DNA of 64,000 bases from Pseudomonas saponiphila (GCF_900105185.1 NZ_FNTJ01000001.1:1313501-1377500); one strand, 5' to 3'; shown: positions 20,756 to 31,138, numbered from the stretch's first letter. Translations and numbers: made by a program. The notes: generated from the sequence alone by a model not told the origin.

Positions 20756-20776
20756 CGCCGGCAAGCCGCCTCCTAC
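20756..20776. repeat. REP element overlapping a stop codon
   Basis: On the minus strand this reads gtaggaggcggcttgccggc. Its tag supplies the TAG stop (20773-20775) of the adenosyltransferase gene, so the REP starts exactly at the end of the coding sequence. Confidence 0.75.
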
Positions 20777-21360
20777 GCAGAGGGGGTGGGCTTGGTGGCG
20801 GCCTGCCAGAGGATTTCCGCGATGCCTTGGCGCTTGGCAATCAGCCGTGCCGCGACAAACAGCAGGTCCGACAGGCGATTGATGTAGGCCAGCCCCACTC
20901 CCTGCAAGGGCTCCACGGCATTCAGGTGCTGGCAGCGACGCTCGGCGCTGCGCGCCAGGCTGCGGCAAACGTGGGCTTGGGCGATCAGCGACGAACCGCC
21001 GGGCAGGATGAAGTTCTCCAGAGGCCCCAGCTCCTCATTCCAAACATCGATGGCCGCCTCAAGACGCTCCACCTCGGCCGCGTCGAGTGCCTGATACACC
21101 GGCATGGCCAGTTCGCCCCCCAGATCGAACAACCGGTGCTGGCAGGGAGCTAGCACCTCGATGATGTCCTTGAGGCCAGGACAGGCAGCAACCTGCTCCT
21201 CCAAGCCGGCCAGAAGCAGTCCCAACTGGCTGTTCAAGCTGTCGACTTCACCGATGGCTTCCACTCGAGGATGATCCTTGGCGACTCGGCGGCCGTCTCC
21301 GAGTCCGGTTTCGCCTTTGTCGCCGGTGCGGGTGTAAATCTTCGACAAGCGAAAACCCAT
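20773..21360 (-). CDS. PduO-type ATP:cob(I)alamin adenosyltransferase
   Basis: This 195-residue enzyme makes adenosylcobalamin from cob(I)alamin and ATP. The N-terminal ATP-binding loop KIYTRTGDKGETGLGDGRRV is followed by AIGEVDSLNSQLGL. The central FILPGGSSLIAQAHVCRSLA and the Arg/Glu motif ARSAERR are the catalytic signature of the PduO class. No other cobalamin gene is nearby. The stop lies in a REP element; it starts 2 bp after the end of the histidine kinase gene and is probably co-transcribed with it. Confidence 0.9.
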   Translation of the reverse strand: MGFRLSKIYTRTGDKGETGLGDGRRVAKDHPRVEAIGEVDSLNSQLGLLLAGLEEQVAACPGLKDIIEVLAPCQHRLFDLGGELAMPVYQALDAAEVERLEAAIDVWNEELGPLENFILPGGSSLIAQAHVCRSLARSAERRCQHLNAVEPLQGVGLAYINRLSDLLFVAARLIAKRQGIAEILWQAATKPTPSA

Positions 21361-21362
21361 GC

Positions 21363-23399
21363 TTAGTTCTCCAGTGCTAGAGGTTCTTGAACCGGGGGCT
21401 GGTTGCTGGCCAGGGGCAGGCGCAAGGTGAAGCAGGTGCCCTGGCCCCGGGTCGATTGCACTTCCATTTGCCCCTTGTGGTTGTTGGTGATGATGAAGTA
21501 CGACACCGAAAGGCCGAGCCCGGTGCCCTGGCCGATCTCCTTGGTGGTGAAGAAGGGCTCGAAGGTGCGCTTGCGCACGCTTTCGCTCATGCCGATGCCG
21601 TTGTCTTCCACCTGGATTTCCGCCCAGGGCGGATTCAGCTTGGTGCGCAGGATGATGCGACCGGGTTCGCTGTCGTCCTCGCGCTGGTGAATGGCCTGGG
21701 CGGCGTTCTTCAGCAGATTGAGCAGCACTTGCTCCAGTTCGTTGGCGGTGCCGGGCACGGGCCCCAGGTTCGGGTCGAACTGGCGGATGATCGCCTGCCC
21801 CTTGAAGTCGAAGCCGATGGCCAGGTCGAAGTCATTGCTGGCGATTTCCACCGCCTGATCGATCAGCGCCGGCAGGTCGCAGGGTGCCATCTGGCGATTG
21901 CTGCGGCGGCTGAAACTGAGCATGTGGGTGACGATCTTGGCGGCCCGGGCCCCGGCTTGTTGAATGCCATCGAGCAACTGCGGCACCTCGCGGCTTTCCA
22001 GGTAGCGGTTGACGGTTTGCAGTTCGACACCAAGCTGTTGTGCGTGTTCGAGGTTCTTCGGCAATTCCGGGGACAGCCGGCGGCGGATGTTCTGCACGTT
22101 ATGCAGGATGGCGCCCAAGGGGTTGTTGATCTCATGGGCCATGCCGGCAGCCAGGCCACCCACCGAGAGCATCTTCTCTGACTGCACCATCATCTCTTCC
22201 AGGGACAGGCGCTGGGTGATGTCGTCGATACGGATCACCACGCCGCGGCCGGCGCCGCCCATCAGCGGGTAGAAGGTCAGGGCGTAATGCCGGGCCTCAT
22301 CATCCTTGACCCAGGTCACCCGTTCGACCTTGGTCACTGTGTGTTGCTCGACGGTTTCCTTGAGTTGCGGCAAAAACGGCTTGAGCGGTTCGAAGGCGAG
22401 GAAGATCGGCTGGTTCAGGGCTTCGTCCAGGCGAGTGCCGGACAGGGCACTGGCTTCCTGGTTCCACTGGGTGACATACAGTTGCTCGTCCAGGGCGATC
22501 AGGGCCGAGGGCATGGAGTCGATGATGCTGTTGAGGTAGTTCTGAAAACCGGTGAGCTTCTTCTCGATCTTGCTGCGAACCTGGACTTCCAGCTCCAGCT
22601 TGCGGTTGGTGTGGCGGGTTTCTTCGGCCAGACCCTGCGCCTGATCGTAGGCCGCCTGGGAGTCGTCGCGCGCGCGCTTGAGTTGCTGCTCCCGTGCTTC
22701 GATGCGCGACAGCATGGTGTTGAAGGCTTCCGCCAGGCTACCGATTTCATCGTGGTTGCCGCGGGAGGCGCGCAATGAGTAGTTCTCCTCGCGAGTCACT
22801 TGGCGCGACAGTTCCTCGAGCTGGTGGATCGGCTGGGTGATCAGGCGCTTGATCTGGCGGGCGATGATCAGCCAGAGCAGGACGCTGAATATCAGGATCC
22901 CCAGGCTGGCGGTCAGGGTGCCGGTGTAGAACGCCATCGGCAGTTCGCTGGTGGCGACCAGCAGCAGATGTCCCGGGGCCTGGCCCGGGCGTGGCAGGGT
23001 GATGACCTGGTTGCTGCGAAACTCGGTCAATTGCCAGGCTTCGACATGGCGGTAACGTTCGGGCAGCTTGAGGTGTTGGCCGTGTTGCAACTGTGCCAGG
23101 CGTACACCCTTGCCGTCATACAGGGCCGCGGCCCGCAGCGGGGAATAGCTGTCGAGTTCATCCAGCAGCTTTTGTGCGTCCTCGGGGGAGTTGAGGGCCT
23201 GGGTTGCCAGGATCGGATTGGACACCAGTCGGCCAATGGTCTGCAGGGCCTGGGGCGCCATGCTTTCCTGAGAGATCCAGTAGGCGGCGCTGATAAAGGT
23301 CAGGTTGGCGACCAGCAGTACGGTGGTCAGCAAGACGAGCAGGGCGGCCAGGAGCTTTTGGCCCACGGGCAGGTTTTCGAGACGCTGGCGCAATGGCAT
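21363..23399 (-). CDS. Orphan membrane sensor histidine kinase (HAMP-PAS-HisKA)
   Basis: This is a 678-residue kinase. TM1 spans about 15-40 and TM2 about 160-180, enclosing a periplasmic sensor of about 115 residues. HAMP (about 180-235), a coiled coil (235-285) and a PAS domain with SIIDSMPSALIALDEQLYVT follow. The H box GLAAGMAHEINNPLGAILHN puts the phospho-acceptor at His422. N box ELEQVLLNLLKNAAQAI, G1 VEDNGIGMS and G2 GQGTGLGLSVSY are intact. The HEINNPLG type resembles the HK4/NtrB-DctB class. No response regulator is adjacent, so its partner is unknown. Confidence 0.9.
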   Translation of the reverse strand: MPLRQRLENLPVGQKLLAALLVLLTTVLLVANLTFISAAYWISQESMAPQALQTIGRLVSNPILATQALNSPEDAQKLLDELDSYSPLRAAALYDGKGVRLAQLQHGQHLKLPERYRHVEAWQLTEFRSNQVITLPRPGQAPGHLLLVATSELPMAFYTGTLTASLGILIFSVLLWLIIARQIKRLITQPIHQLEELSRQVTREENYSLRASRGNHDEIGSLAEAFNTMLSRIEAREQQLKRARDDSQAAYDQAQGLAEETRHTNRKLELEVQVRSKIEKKLTGFQNYLNSIIDSMPSALIALDEQLYVTQWNQEASALSGTRLDEALNQPIFLAFEPLKPFLPQLKETVEQHTVTKVERVTWVKDDEARHYALTFYPLMGGAGRGVVIRIDDITQRLSLEEMMVQSEKMLSVGGLAAGMAHEINNPLGAILHNVQNIRRRLSPELPKNLEHAQQLGVELQTVNRYLESREVPQLLDGIQQAGARAAKIVTHMLSFSRRSNRQMAPCDLPALIDQAVEIASNDFDLAIGFDFKGQAIIRQFDPNLGPVPGTANELEQVLLNLLKNAAQAIHQREDDSEPGRIILRTKLNPPWAEIQVEDNGIGMSESVRKRTFEPFFTTKEIGQGTGLGLSVSYFIITNNHKGQMEVQSTRGQGTCFTLRLPLASNQPPVQEPLALEN

Positions 23400-23444
23400 C
23401 GGCTATATCGCTGGAAATGAGCAAGTGGGCAGCGTAGCCGCTGC

Positions 23445-24386
<942 letters not shown>

Positions 24387-24505
24387 TCAGGGGAGGGCGC
24401 GCGGTGAAGGAGGGGAAAGACCCGTTATAATGAGCGCGGATTTTAACCGCAAGCCGGGCGTGTTCGATGTTTTGAACAGCGCCCCTTTTTATTTGGAGAG
24501 ATTAC

Positions 24506-24991
24506 ATGCCGTCGTTTGACGTGGTATCCGAACTGGACAAGCACGAAGTCACCAACGCGGTGGAAAACGCCGTCAAGGAACTGGATCGCCGCTATGACCT
24601 CAAGGGCAAGGGCAGCTTCGAGTTCAAGGACAAGGAACTGACCGTCAACCTGACCGCGGAAGCTGAATTCCAGCTGGAAGCGATGATCGAAATTCTCAAG
24701 CTGGCCCTGGTCAAGCGCAAGATCGACGTGCAGTGCCTGGAGGTCAAGGACGCCTATGCCTCGGGCAAGGTGATGAAGCAGGAAGCAGTGCTCAAGGAAG
24801 GTATCGATAAGGAGTTGGCGAAGAAAATCGTCGCCCATATCAAGGATGCCAAGTTGAAAGTGCAGGCCGCCATTCAGGGCGAGCAGGTACGGGTCACTGG
24901 CAAGAAGCGTGATGACCTGCAAGAGGCCATCGCCGCCCTGCGTGCCAAAGAATTCGGCATGCCGCTGCAGTTCAACAACTTCCGCGACTGA
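24506..24991 (+). CDS. yajQ: YajQ family nucleotide-binding protein
   Basis: This 161-residue protein begins [20 protein letters not shown], diagnostic of YajQ, and has two ferredoxin-like halves with the basic stretch [21 protein letters not shown] Xanthomonas homologue binds c-di-GMP and interacts with a transcription factor; other homologues are linked to temperate-phage transcription. A ggagag ribosome site lies 7 bp upstream. The gene stands alone between divergent panE and co-directional mscS. Confidence 0.93.
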   Translation: MPSFDVVSELDKHEVTNAVENAVKELDRRYDLKGKGSFEFKDKELTVNLTAEAEFQLEAMIEILKLALVKRKIDVQCLEVKDAYASGKVMKQEAVLKEGIDKELAKKIVAHIKDAKLKVQAAIQGEQVRVTGKKRDDLQEAIAALRAKEFGMPLQFNNFRD

Positions 24992-25128
24992 CCCTCAGTC
25001 TCCGGAACCTCTAGAGCTTTTTGGCGTCCGAGGCCGGAGCAATGGCAGAAACGATTGCGCTCCAGCGGAGCCGGTCGTTCTGCCGGTCAGTCATGCATGC
25101 CAACGCCTTGGGGAATCTGGAGAGATAG

Positions 25129-25971
25129 ATGGATTTGAACGCTGAAGTAGACAACCTGGTCCGGGCTTCCCAAGCCTGGATCCCGATGATCATGGAATAC
25201 GGTAGCCGGGTGCTGCTGGCAGTGGTCACCCTGGCCATCGGCTGGTGGCTGATCAACAAGTTGACGCACAAAGTGGGTCAATTACTCGCGTTGCGTAATG
25301 CCGACCTGGCGTTGCAAGGCTTTATCAGTAGCCTGGCCAACATCATTCTCAAAGTGCTGCTGATCGTCAGCGTGGCCTCGATGATTGGTGTCGAAACCAC
25401 CTCTTTCGTCGCCGCGATCGGTGCTGCCGGTCTGGCCATCGGCCTGGCCTTGCAAGGCAGCCTGGCGAACTTCGCCGGCGGGGTGCTGATCCTGCTGTTC
25501 CGCCCATTTCGTATTGGCGACTTCATTGAAGCCCAGGGCATCAGCGGTAGCGTGGACAGCATTCAGATCTTTCACACGGTGTTGCGTACCGGTGACAACA
25601 AGACGGTGATCGTGCCCAACGGCAACCTGTCCAACGGCATCATTACCAACTACAACCGTCAACCCACTCGCAAGGTGGTGTTCGACGTAGGTGTGGACTA
25701 CGACGCCGACCTGCAGAAGGCTCGTGAAGTGTTGCTGGAGCTGGCGAAAGACGAGCGCGTGCTGGCCGATCCTGCGCCGGTGGCAGTAGTGTCCACCCTG
25801 GGTGACAGCGCTATCACCTTGTCTCTGCGGGTTTGGGTCAAGACGGCGGATTACTGGGACGTGATGTTCCGGTTCAACGAACTGTCGCGCGATCGCTTGA
25901 AGGCGGCGGGAATCGATATTCCCTTTCCGCAGCGCGTGATTCGTGTGGTTCAGGAAGCGGCTGTGTCATAA
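25129..25971 (+). CDS. mscS: Small-conductance mechanosensitive channel, MscS family
   Basis: This 280-residue protein has the length of minimal MscS. Three membrane helices lie at about 25-50, 65-90 and 95-128; TM3 is the pore helix with GAAGLAIGLALQGSLANFAG, the Gly/Ala-rich pattern that packs the channel. The beta domain follows: RPFRIGDFIEAQGISGSVDS and NKTVIVPNGNLSNGIITNYN. Such channels open under hypo-osmotic stress. The start has ggagag 8 bp upstream. A strong terminator follows. Confidence 0.93.
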   Translation: MDLNAEVDNLVRASQAWIPMIMEYGSRVLLAVVTLAIGWWLINKLTHKVGQLLALRNADLALQGFISSLANIILKVLLIVSVASMIGVETTSFVAAIGAAGLAIGLALQGSLANFAGGVLILLFRPFRIGDFIEAQGISGSVDSIQIFHTVLRTGDNKTVIVPNGNLSNGIITNYNRQPTRKVVFDVGVDYDADLQKAREVLLELAKDERVLADPAPVAVVSTLGDSAITLSLRVWVKTADYWDVMFRFNELSRDRLKAAGIDIPFPQRVIRVVQEAAVS

Positions 25972-26016
25972 GGTGCTTTCAATACTTGGCCATTCGGTCA
26001 ACTAATGCTGGTCAAG

Positions 26017-26045
26017 ACAAGGGGCTTTAAGCCCCTTGTTTGTTT
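26017..26045 (+). terminator. Terminator of the mscS gene
   Basis: A near-perfect hairpin (acaaggggc / gccccttgt around a ttta-type loop) is followed by a T-rich tail about 45 bp after the mscS stop. Confidence 0.9.
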
Positions 26046-26164
26046 TCAGGGTTCCTTGGCAACTATCAAGTTCCATTCGAAAGCGGGGGCATAACGAGTA
26101 CAAGCAACTTCTTTAGTTAGCTTGCTATTTAAGTTTTGCATCTACGAGTTATTGTTGCCACGCA

Positions 26165-26204
26165 CAAAAAAGCCGCCGACCTGATCCAGGGCGGCGGCTT
26201 TTAT
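26165..26204 (-). terminator. Terminator of the OprD-type porin gene
   Basis: The stem aagccgccg / cggcggctt with a 13-nt loop is flanked by A6 on the left (a T-tract for leftward transcripts) and TTTT on the right. It lies about 40 bp beyond the porin stop codon and can act in both directions. Confidence 0.85.
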
Positions 26205-26242
26205 TTGAGTTGCGCGTTGGCGCAATCAACTGGGCATTGAAA

Positions 26243-26814
26243 TTACAAGATGCTCAGTGGGTACTCTACGATGATACGAACGTCGTTGTTGTCTGCAGTG
26301 TAGTCCTTGTTGTACGCACCGTTGGCACGGTACACGGCGCTACGCAGGCGGAACGACAGGTCCTTGGCTGGACCTTCTTGCATCACGTATTTGGTTTCGA
26401 AGTTGAACTCGTTTTCCTTGCCTTCGGTGTTCGACGAAGTGGTGATGTTGTCACCCTTCACGTAACGGGCCATGAAGCTCAGGCCAGGGACGCCGAGGGT
26501 CGCCATGTTCAGGTCGTAGCGAGCCTGCCAGGAACGCTCGTCTTCACCGATGAAGTCGGAGATCTGGATGGAGTTGGCGACGAAGATGGTGCCGTTGCCG
26601 TCCACACCGTACAGGTAGTTGGTGTCGCCGGTGGAGCGCTGGTGAGCAATGGTGAACTTGTTCGGGCCGATGCTGTAAGCAGCTGCCAGGCTCCACAGTT
26701 TGTTGTCCAGCTTGCCGTACAGCTTCTTGCCGTCGTCTTCGGTGCGATAGCCGTTGAAGTCCAGGTTCAGGGACTGGCTATCGGCGATCGGGAAGGTGTA
26801 GTTCAGGTTGATGT
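26243..26814 (-). pseudogene. OprD-family porin, C-terminal part (split by IS21)
   Basis: This is the distal fragment of a porin gene interrupted by the IS element at 26815-29455. On the minus strand it continues the barrel from INLNYTFPIADSQSLNLDFN through SWQARYDLNMATLGVPGLSF to EYPLSIL, the typical OprD-family C-terminus. Joined to the N-terminal part with one TSD copy (tgatgt) removed, the frame is exact and gives KKQYINLNYTF across the junction and a 438-residue protein, normal for OprD porins. The fragment has no start of its own, so it is presumed silent. Confidence 0.93.
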
Positions 26815-26831
26815 TGCGGATTTCGGAGCAC

Positions 26832-26910
26832 CGTGACCGGCCGTTTCGGTTGATCGTGACCGGTCATTTCGCTAACGCGTGACCGCTCATTTCGGTAGCA
26901 ACGTGACCGA
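26832..26910. repeat. Terminal repeat array at the IS21 left end (copy 1)
   Basis: Iterated cgtgaccgnncntttcgnt units begin at 26832, 26855, 26878 and (partial) 26902, a 23-24-bp pitch. The 12-bp terminal repeat at 26815 lies outside them. Inverted copies occur at about 26932-26977 and at the right end (about 29405-29445). Multiple terminal repeats of this kind are the transposase-binding sites of IS21 elements. The same array is present in copy 2 at the mirrored positions (54879-54957). Confidence 0.85.
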
Positions 26911-27039
26911 TTTTCCGCCTGTTCCGAAACAGGTGGTCACGGCTTACCGAAATCGCCGGTCACGACTTAGCGAAAGCCTTCCCCTTCGTTGCGCATGACC
27001 TGATGCGCCGCCATCCTCGACCGATTTCGGGAGAGGAAG

Positions 27040-28725
27040 ATGGCGGCGCCGCGAGTAGCCATGCGAAACATCAAAGAATGTCTGCGCCTCAAGTTTGAGG
27101 CCGGCTTGTCCCACGAGAAGATTGCCCGTGCCTTGCAGCTGTCCAAGGGCGTGGTTAGCAAGTACATCGCGGCGGCGCGGGTGGCCGGGCTGGACTGGCC
27201 GGCGCTGGTGGCCATGGACGAGGCCGCGCTGGCGGCCGCCTTGTTTGCACCGACGTCGACGAACAAGCCGCGCGGTGAGCGAGTGCTGCCCGATGTGCTG
27301 AGCATCCACCGCGAGTTGCGACGCAAGGGCGTGACCTTGCAGCTGCTGTGGGAGGAATATCTCGCCGCGCATGCGGGCCAGCCGACCTACCGCTACACCC
27401 AGTTCGTCGAGCACTACCGGCGCTACGCCCAGACGCTCAAACGTTCGATGCGTCAGCTGCACCGTGCGGGCGAGAAGCTATTCATCGACTATGCCGGGCC
27501 GACGCTGCCGGTGGTCGACCCGGCCACCGGCGAAGTGCGCCGGGCGCACATCTTCGTCGCCGCCCTGGGCGCCTCGAATTACACCTATGCCTGCGCGACG
27601 CCAGGCGAAACCCAGGTGGACTGGCTGACCTCGCTGGGCCAGGCTCTGACCTACTTTGGCGGCGTGCCGGAAATGGTTGTGCCGGACAATCCGCGCGCCC
27701 TGGTCGCCCAGCCGGATCGCTACGAGCCGGGCCTGAACCGGGCCACGCTGGAGTGCGCGCGTCATTACCAGACGGTGATCCTGCCGGCACGGCCACGCAA
27801 GCCTCAGGACAAGGCCAAGGCCGAGGTGGCGGTGCAGGTGGTCGAGCGCTGGATCATGGCGCGGCTGCGCCATCGGCAGTTCTTCAGCCTGCATGCGCTT
27901 AACCAGGCCATCGCCGAGCTGCTGGAGGATCTGAATCGGCGCCCGTTCAAGCGGCTCGATGGCTGCCGGCGCGACTGGTTCGAGCGCCTGGATCGCCCGG
28001 CCTTGCGAGCGCTGCCGGTGCATCCCTACGAGGTCGCCACCTTCAAGCGCTGCAAGGTCAGCATCGACTACCACATCGAGGTCAATGGCAGCTTCTACAG
28101 CGTGCCCTCCGCCCTGGCCCGGCAGAACGTGGACGTGCGACTGACGGCACACACCCTGGAAGTGCTGCATGGCAACCGGCGGGTGGCCAGCCACCTGCTG
28201 CTGGGGCGACGCGGCGCTTACAGTACCCAGCGCGAGCACATGCCCGCGGCGCACCAGGCGCATCGCGAATGGACGCCACAACGCCTGCTCGACTGGGGCG
28301 CGCGGATCGGCCCCTACACGCGCCAACTGATCGATCACCAACTGACCCACAAGCCGCACCCGGAGATGGGCTACCGCGCCTGCCTCGGCCTGCTCTCGCT
28401 GGCCCGGCGCTATGGCAATGCACGCCTGGAAGCCGCTGCCGAACGTGCCGTACACCTGCGCGCCTTCACCGGGCGCAGCGTGCGCAACCTGCTCCAGCAA
28501 GGCCTGGATCAACAGCCGCTGCCCCAGCGTGCCGCCGAAACGACCTTACCCGGCGACCACGAGAACGTCCGTGGCGCCGACTACTACCAACCCCCGCAAC
28601 AGGAGCTGTTCGATGATGCCGCAACACACCCTGAATCAACTGCACCAGCTACGCCTGGACGGCATGGCCCGCGCCCTGGAAGAGCAATGGACGCTGCCGG
28701 CCAGCCACAGCCTGAGCTTCGATGA
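27040..28725 (+). CDS. istA: IS21 transposase IstA (copy 1)
   Basis: This 561-residue transposase starts with ATG at 27040; an in-frame ATG at 27061 ([20 protein letters not shown]) is an alternative. A helix-turn-helix spans about residues 22-45 ([20 protein letters not shown]). The rve catalytic core has Asp150 (FIDYAGP), Asp216 (VPDNPRA) and Glu262 (KAEVAVQ), a complete DDE triad. A C-terminal Mu-type beta domain follows ([16 protein letters not shown]). The end overlaps istB by 113 bp, longer than the few bp usual in IS21, so the last ~37 residues may be an extension gained by loss of an earlier stop. Confidence 0.95.
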   Translation: MAAPRVAMRNIKECLRLKFEAGLSHEKIARALQLSKGVVSKYIAAARVAGLDWPALVAMDEAALAAALFAPTSTNKPRGERVLPDVLSIHRELRRKGVTLQLLWEEYLAAHAGQPTYRYTQFVEHYRRYAQTLKRSMRQLHRAGEKLFIDYAGPTLPVVDPATGEVRRAHIFVAALGASNYTYACATPGETQVDWLTSLGQALTYFGGVPEMVVPDNPRALVAQPDRYEPGLNRATLECARHYQTVILPARPRKPQDKAKAEVAVQVVERWIMARLRHRQFFSLHALNQAIAELLEDLNRRPFKRLDGCRRDWFERLDRPALRALPVHPYEVATFKRCKVSIDYHIEVNGSFYSVPSALARQNVDVRLTAHTLEVLHGNRRVASHLLLGRRGAYSTQREHMPAAHQAHREWTPQRLLDWGARIGPYTRQLIDHQLTHKPHPEMGYRACLGLLSLARRYGNARLEAAAERAVHLRAFTGRSVRNLLQQGLDQQPLPQRAAETTLPGDHENVRGADYYQPPQQELFDDAATHPESTAPATPGRHGPRPGRAMDAAGQPQPELR

Positions 28726-29362
28726 ACGCCTCGGCCTACTGCTCGACCGCGAACTGGCCTGGCGTGACAACCAGCGCCTGGTACGGCTGCGCAAGAAGGC
28801 CAAGCTCAAGTACGCCAACGCCTGCCTGGAAGATCTCGACCGCCGCACCGGACGCGCCCTGGACGAGCGTCTGATCGCCACCCTGGCCAGTGGCGACTGG
28901 ATCCGCCAGCAGCACAACCTGCTGCTGACCGGCCCGACCGGTGCCGGCAAAACCTGGCTGGCCTGCGCCCTGGGCAACCAGGCCTGCCGCCAGGGCTATA
29001 GCACCCTGTACCTGCGCACCCCGCGCCTGCTGGAACAACTGCGCATCGCTCATGGCGACGGCAGCTTCGGCCGTACCCTGCAACAGCTGGCAAAGGTCGA
29101 CGTCCTGGTGCTGGACGACTGGGCGCTAGCCCCGCTGGAGGAAGGAGCCCGGCATGACCTGCTGGAGGTGATCGACGACCGCGCTGGCAGCCGCTCCACC
29201 ATCCTGACGAGCCAACTGCCCATCGAGCACTGGCACGGCTGGATCAACGACCCGACCCTGGCCGATGCCATCCTCGACCGCCTGGTGCACAACGCCTACC
29301 GACTGACGATGAAAGGCGAGTCGCTGCGCCGAAAAAAAGCCGAGGAACAAGCCGCATCGTGA
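28613..29362 (+). CDS. istB: IS21 helper ATPase IstB (copy 1)
   Basis: A 249-residue AAA+ ATPase that works with IstA to select and activate target DNA. The ATG pair at 28613/28616 ([20 protein letters not shown]) gives the family N-terminus; the 28412 frame start lies inside istA and is not used. Walker A is GPTGAGKT at residues 107-114, Walker [10 protein letters not shown] near 165-173, and sensor TILTSQLP near 200. A basic tail ends KAEEQAAS. Translation is probably coupled to istA. Confidence 0.95.
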   Translation: MMPQHTLNQLHQLRLDGMARALEEQWTLPASHSLSFDERLGLLLDRELAWRDNQRLVRLRKKAKLKYANACLEDLDRRTGRALDERLIATLASGDWIRQQHNLLLTGPTGAGKTWLACALGNQACRQGYSTLYLRTPRLLEQLRIAHGDGSFGRTLQQLAKVDVLVLDDWALAPLEEGARHDLLEVIDDRAGSRSTILTSQLPIEHWHGWINDPTLADAILDRLVHNAYRLTMKGESLRRKKAEEQAAS

Positions 29363-29455
29363 CCGATGCGATTACAATCCAGAACCCGCGCAACCGGGGT
29401 GGAAGCACCGGTCACGTATTAGCGAAACGCTCGGTCACGTTCACCGAAATCCGCA

Positions 29456-30206
29456 TGATGTACTGCTTCTTGAAGTAGTCATCAACCTTGGACGCTGCCA
29501 CGCCGCCGACGAAGTTGTCGGTGAACTTGTAGGTCGCACCTGCGAAGTCGGCAGAGGTCAGGCCTGGGTTTTTCAGGCCGGTGTCGCCGTTACGACCGTT
29601 GATGCTGTCGTTGTACTGACCGGTCTGCGAGCGCAGTGCGGTGAAGTGACCTGCATTCAGCTCCAGGCCTTTGATCTCGTTGCTGGTGATCAAGGTACCG
29701 GTGGCGACTTCAGGCAGCAGACGGCTGTCGTCGGTGGAGAATACCGGGCTGGCAACCATCTGGTTGCCGTACTTCAGGACGGTATCGGAGATGCGGAACT
29801 TGACCGCGCCACCTACAGCGGAAGAGTCTTTTTCAGGCTCGCCCAGGCTGTTGTTGGCTGCCAGGCCGTTACCGGAACGACCGGCACCACCGTCCAGCTT
29901 GACCACGCCCATGGCGAAAGCGTCAACGCCTACACCTACGGTGCCTTGAGTGAAGCCAGAACTGTACTGCAGCAGTTCACTCAGGCCGGTGTCTTGGCGA
30001 TAGCCGCTTTTGAAGGTGCCGTCTGCTTGCTTGTGGTTACCTGCACCGTTCTTGAAGTCACGGTTCATGTACTCGAGACGGGTTTTCGCGGTCAGGGTGC
30101 TATCTTCGATAAAGCCCTTTGCGTCGTCCTGGGAGGACGCGATTGCGAACTGCGAGGTGCCTGCTGATACAGCCAGGGCGATCATGCTCCACTTCATCAC
30201 GCGCAT
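29456..30206 (-). pseudogene. OprD-family porin, N-terminal part (split by IS21)
   Basis: The start codon at 30204-30206 has an aaggagc ribosome site and a signal peptide (MRVMKWSMIALAVSAGTSQF..., cleavage near AIA-SS). The fragment covers about 250 residues: DDAKGFIEDSTLTAKTRLEY, FTQGTVGVGVDAFAMGVVKL and EIKGLELNAGHFTALRSQTG, all OprD-family features close to the OprE/OprQ branch. After KKQYI the frame enters the IS and stops about 13 codons later (MRISVNVTERFANT). The truncated product lacks about 190 residues of barrel and is not expected to assemble. Substrate not identifiable. Confidence 0.93.
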
Positions 30207-31138
30207 CGTGATTTGCTCCTTTGGTTTTTAGAAGAGTACTGCCGTCCCACCTGTTTTTTTATCTGGGCGGCTCTTTCTTTTTGTGTCGGCGCAAACTTAT
30301 ATCACGCTGACAATGTTGGCGATACTTGCCTATCTATCCTTTCAGCTTCTTTACGACCCTGTCGCAATTTGCTCGGTCAGTGTCGCAATTTTGCAGCCAG
30401 TCTGTATCCGAACCAACAACTTAGGTCGTGTTCTTCGAAGGAACATCACGAGCAATTCAGCTCCCGACGTACACACTCTAAAAAGCACCGCCGGGCAGCC
30501 TTGCCACTATTATTATGAGTCTGTGACGAGCCACTTCCGGTACTCCATCGCAGACGATGTCGGGGGCTAATGCAACAAGCGTGCACAAACCAAAGTTGTC
30601 TGGCCTTTTTTCTTCCGGGCGGCGTGCCGACCTGTAAAAACCGCATAAAACCGCCATGCAAAGCGTCTTTTTGTTTGGCTTGACGCCAAGTCCGTCCTGG
30701 TGCAGCACTGTGCAATAAGTCGCACAGCGCGCCAAAATGTTACCGGTTCACACTGCAAGGTGAGTAGACGGCGGATGCTTGAGGAATTTAGCGTAGACCG
30801 TCTGTGCGATTTCGGTGCAAAACTTTTGTAATGCTGTGCAGGGTTCATACAGTCATGTGCGGTTATGGTCGGCGACGATGATGGTGTAACGAGTCATATT
30901 CTGGGCGGTGGTGATGCCTTGTGCATAAATGGTGCAAGGCATCAAGAAATGTACTGTCGCGGGGCATCTGGGCTGCATTGAGGCTGGCTCCTTGCCGGCT
31001 GATTAACGGGCGATGTCCGGGGGGAGCGCTTTGCTCATGAAGCCCGGGACATTCGCAGGTATGCTGCGCGTCTGTCGCCTGGTCAGTGTCACTGATGCTG
31101 TGAGCCAGGCTGAAATGAGCTGAGCGGGAGTAAATGCA
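30207..31138. other. 932-bp intergenic region between porin and HIT genes
   Basis: No protein gene is supported; the open frames here are short and lack protein-like composition. It is less GC-rich than its surroundings. The first ~150 bp should hold the porin promoter. A stem-loop with 10-bp arms (tgatgccttg 30912-30921 / caaggcatca 30935-30944, 13-nt loop) lies near the right end but has no T-tract. A regulatory RNA is possible but unproven. Confidence 0.5.

Larger units (their letters stand above)
26815..29455 (+). mobile_element. IS21-family insertion sequence, copy 1
   Basis: A 2,641-bp element bounded by 12-bp terminal inverted repeats (tgcggatttcgg ... ccgaaatccgca) with TG/CA ends. 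It is flanked by a perfect 6-bp target duplication tgatgt (26809-26814 and 29456-29461). It encodes istA and istB in overlapping frames, the IS21 layout. Both ends carry internal repeats of the cgtgaccgn...tttcg type. The element is inserted in an OprD-family porin gene, with istA transcribed against the porin. Copy 2 at 52334-54974 has the same length and its encoded proteins are identical, pointing to recent transposition. Confidence 0.96.

Noticed and set aside
28412..28612. Extended start for istB (316 codons)
   Set aside because: The extra N-terminus is the out-of-frame reading of istA; the ATG pair at 28613 gives the family start.
30446..30848. Short minus-strand frames in the porin upstream region
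   Set aside because: No ribosome site, no domain, biased composition; considered noncoding.
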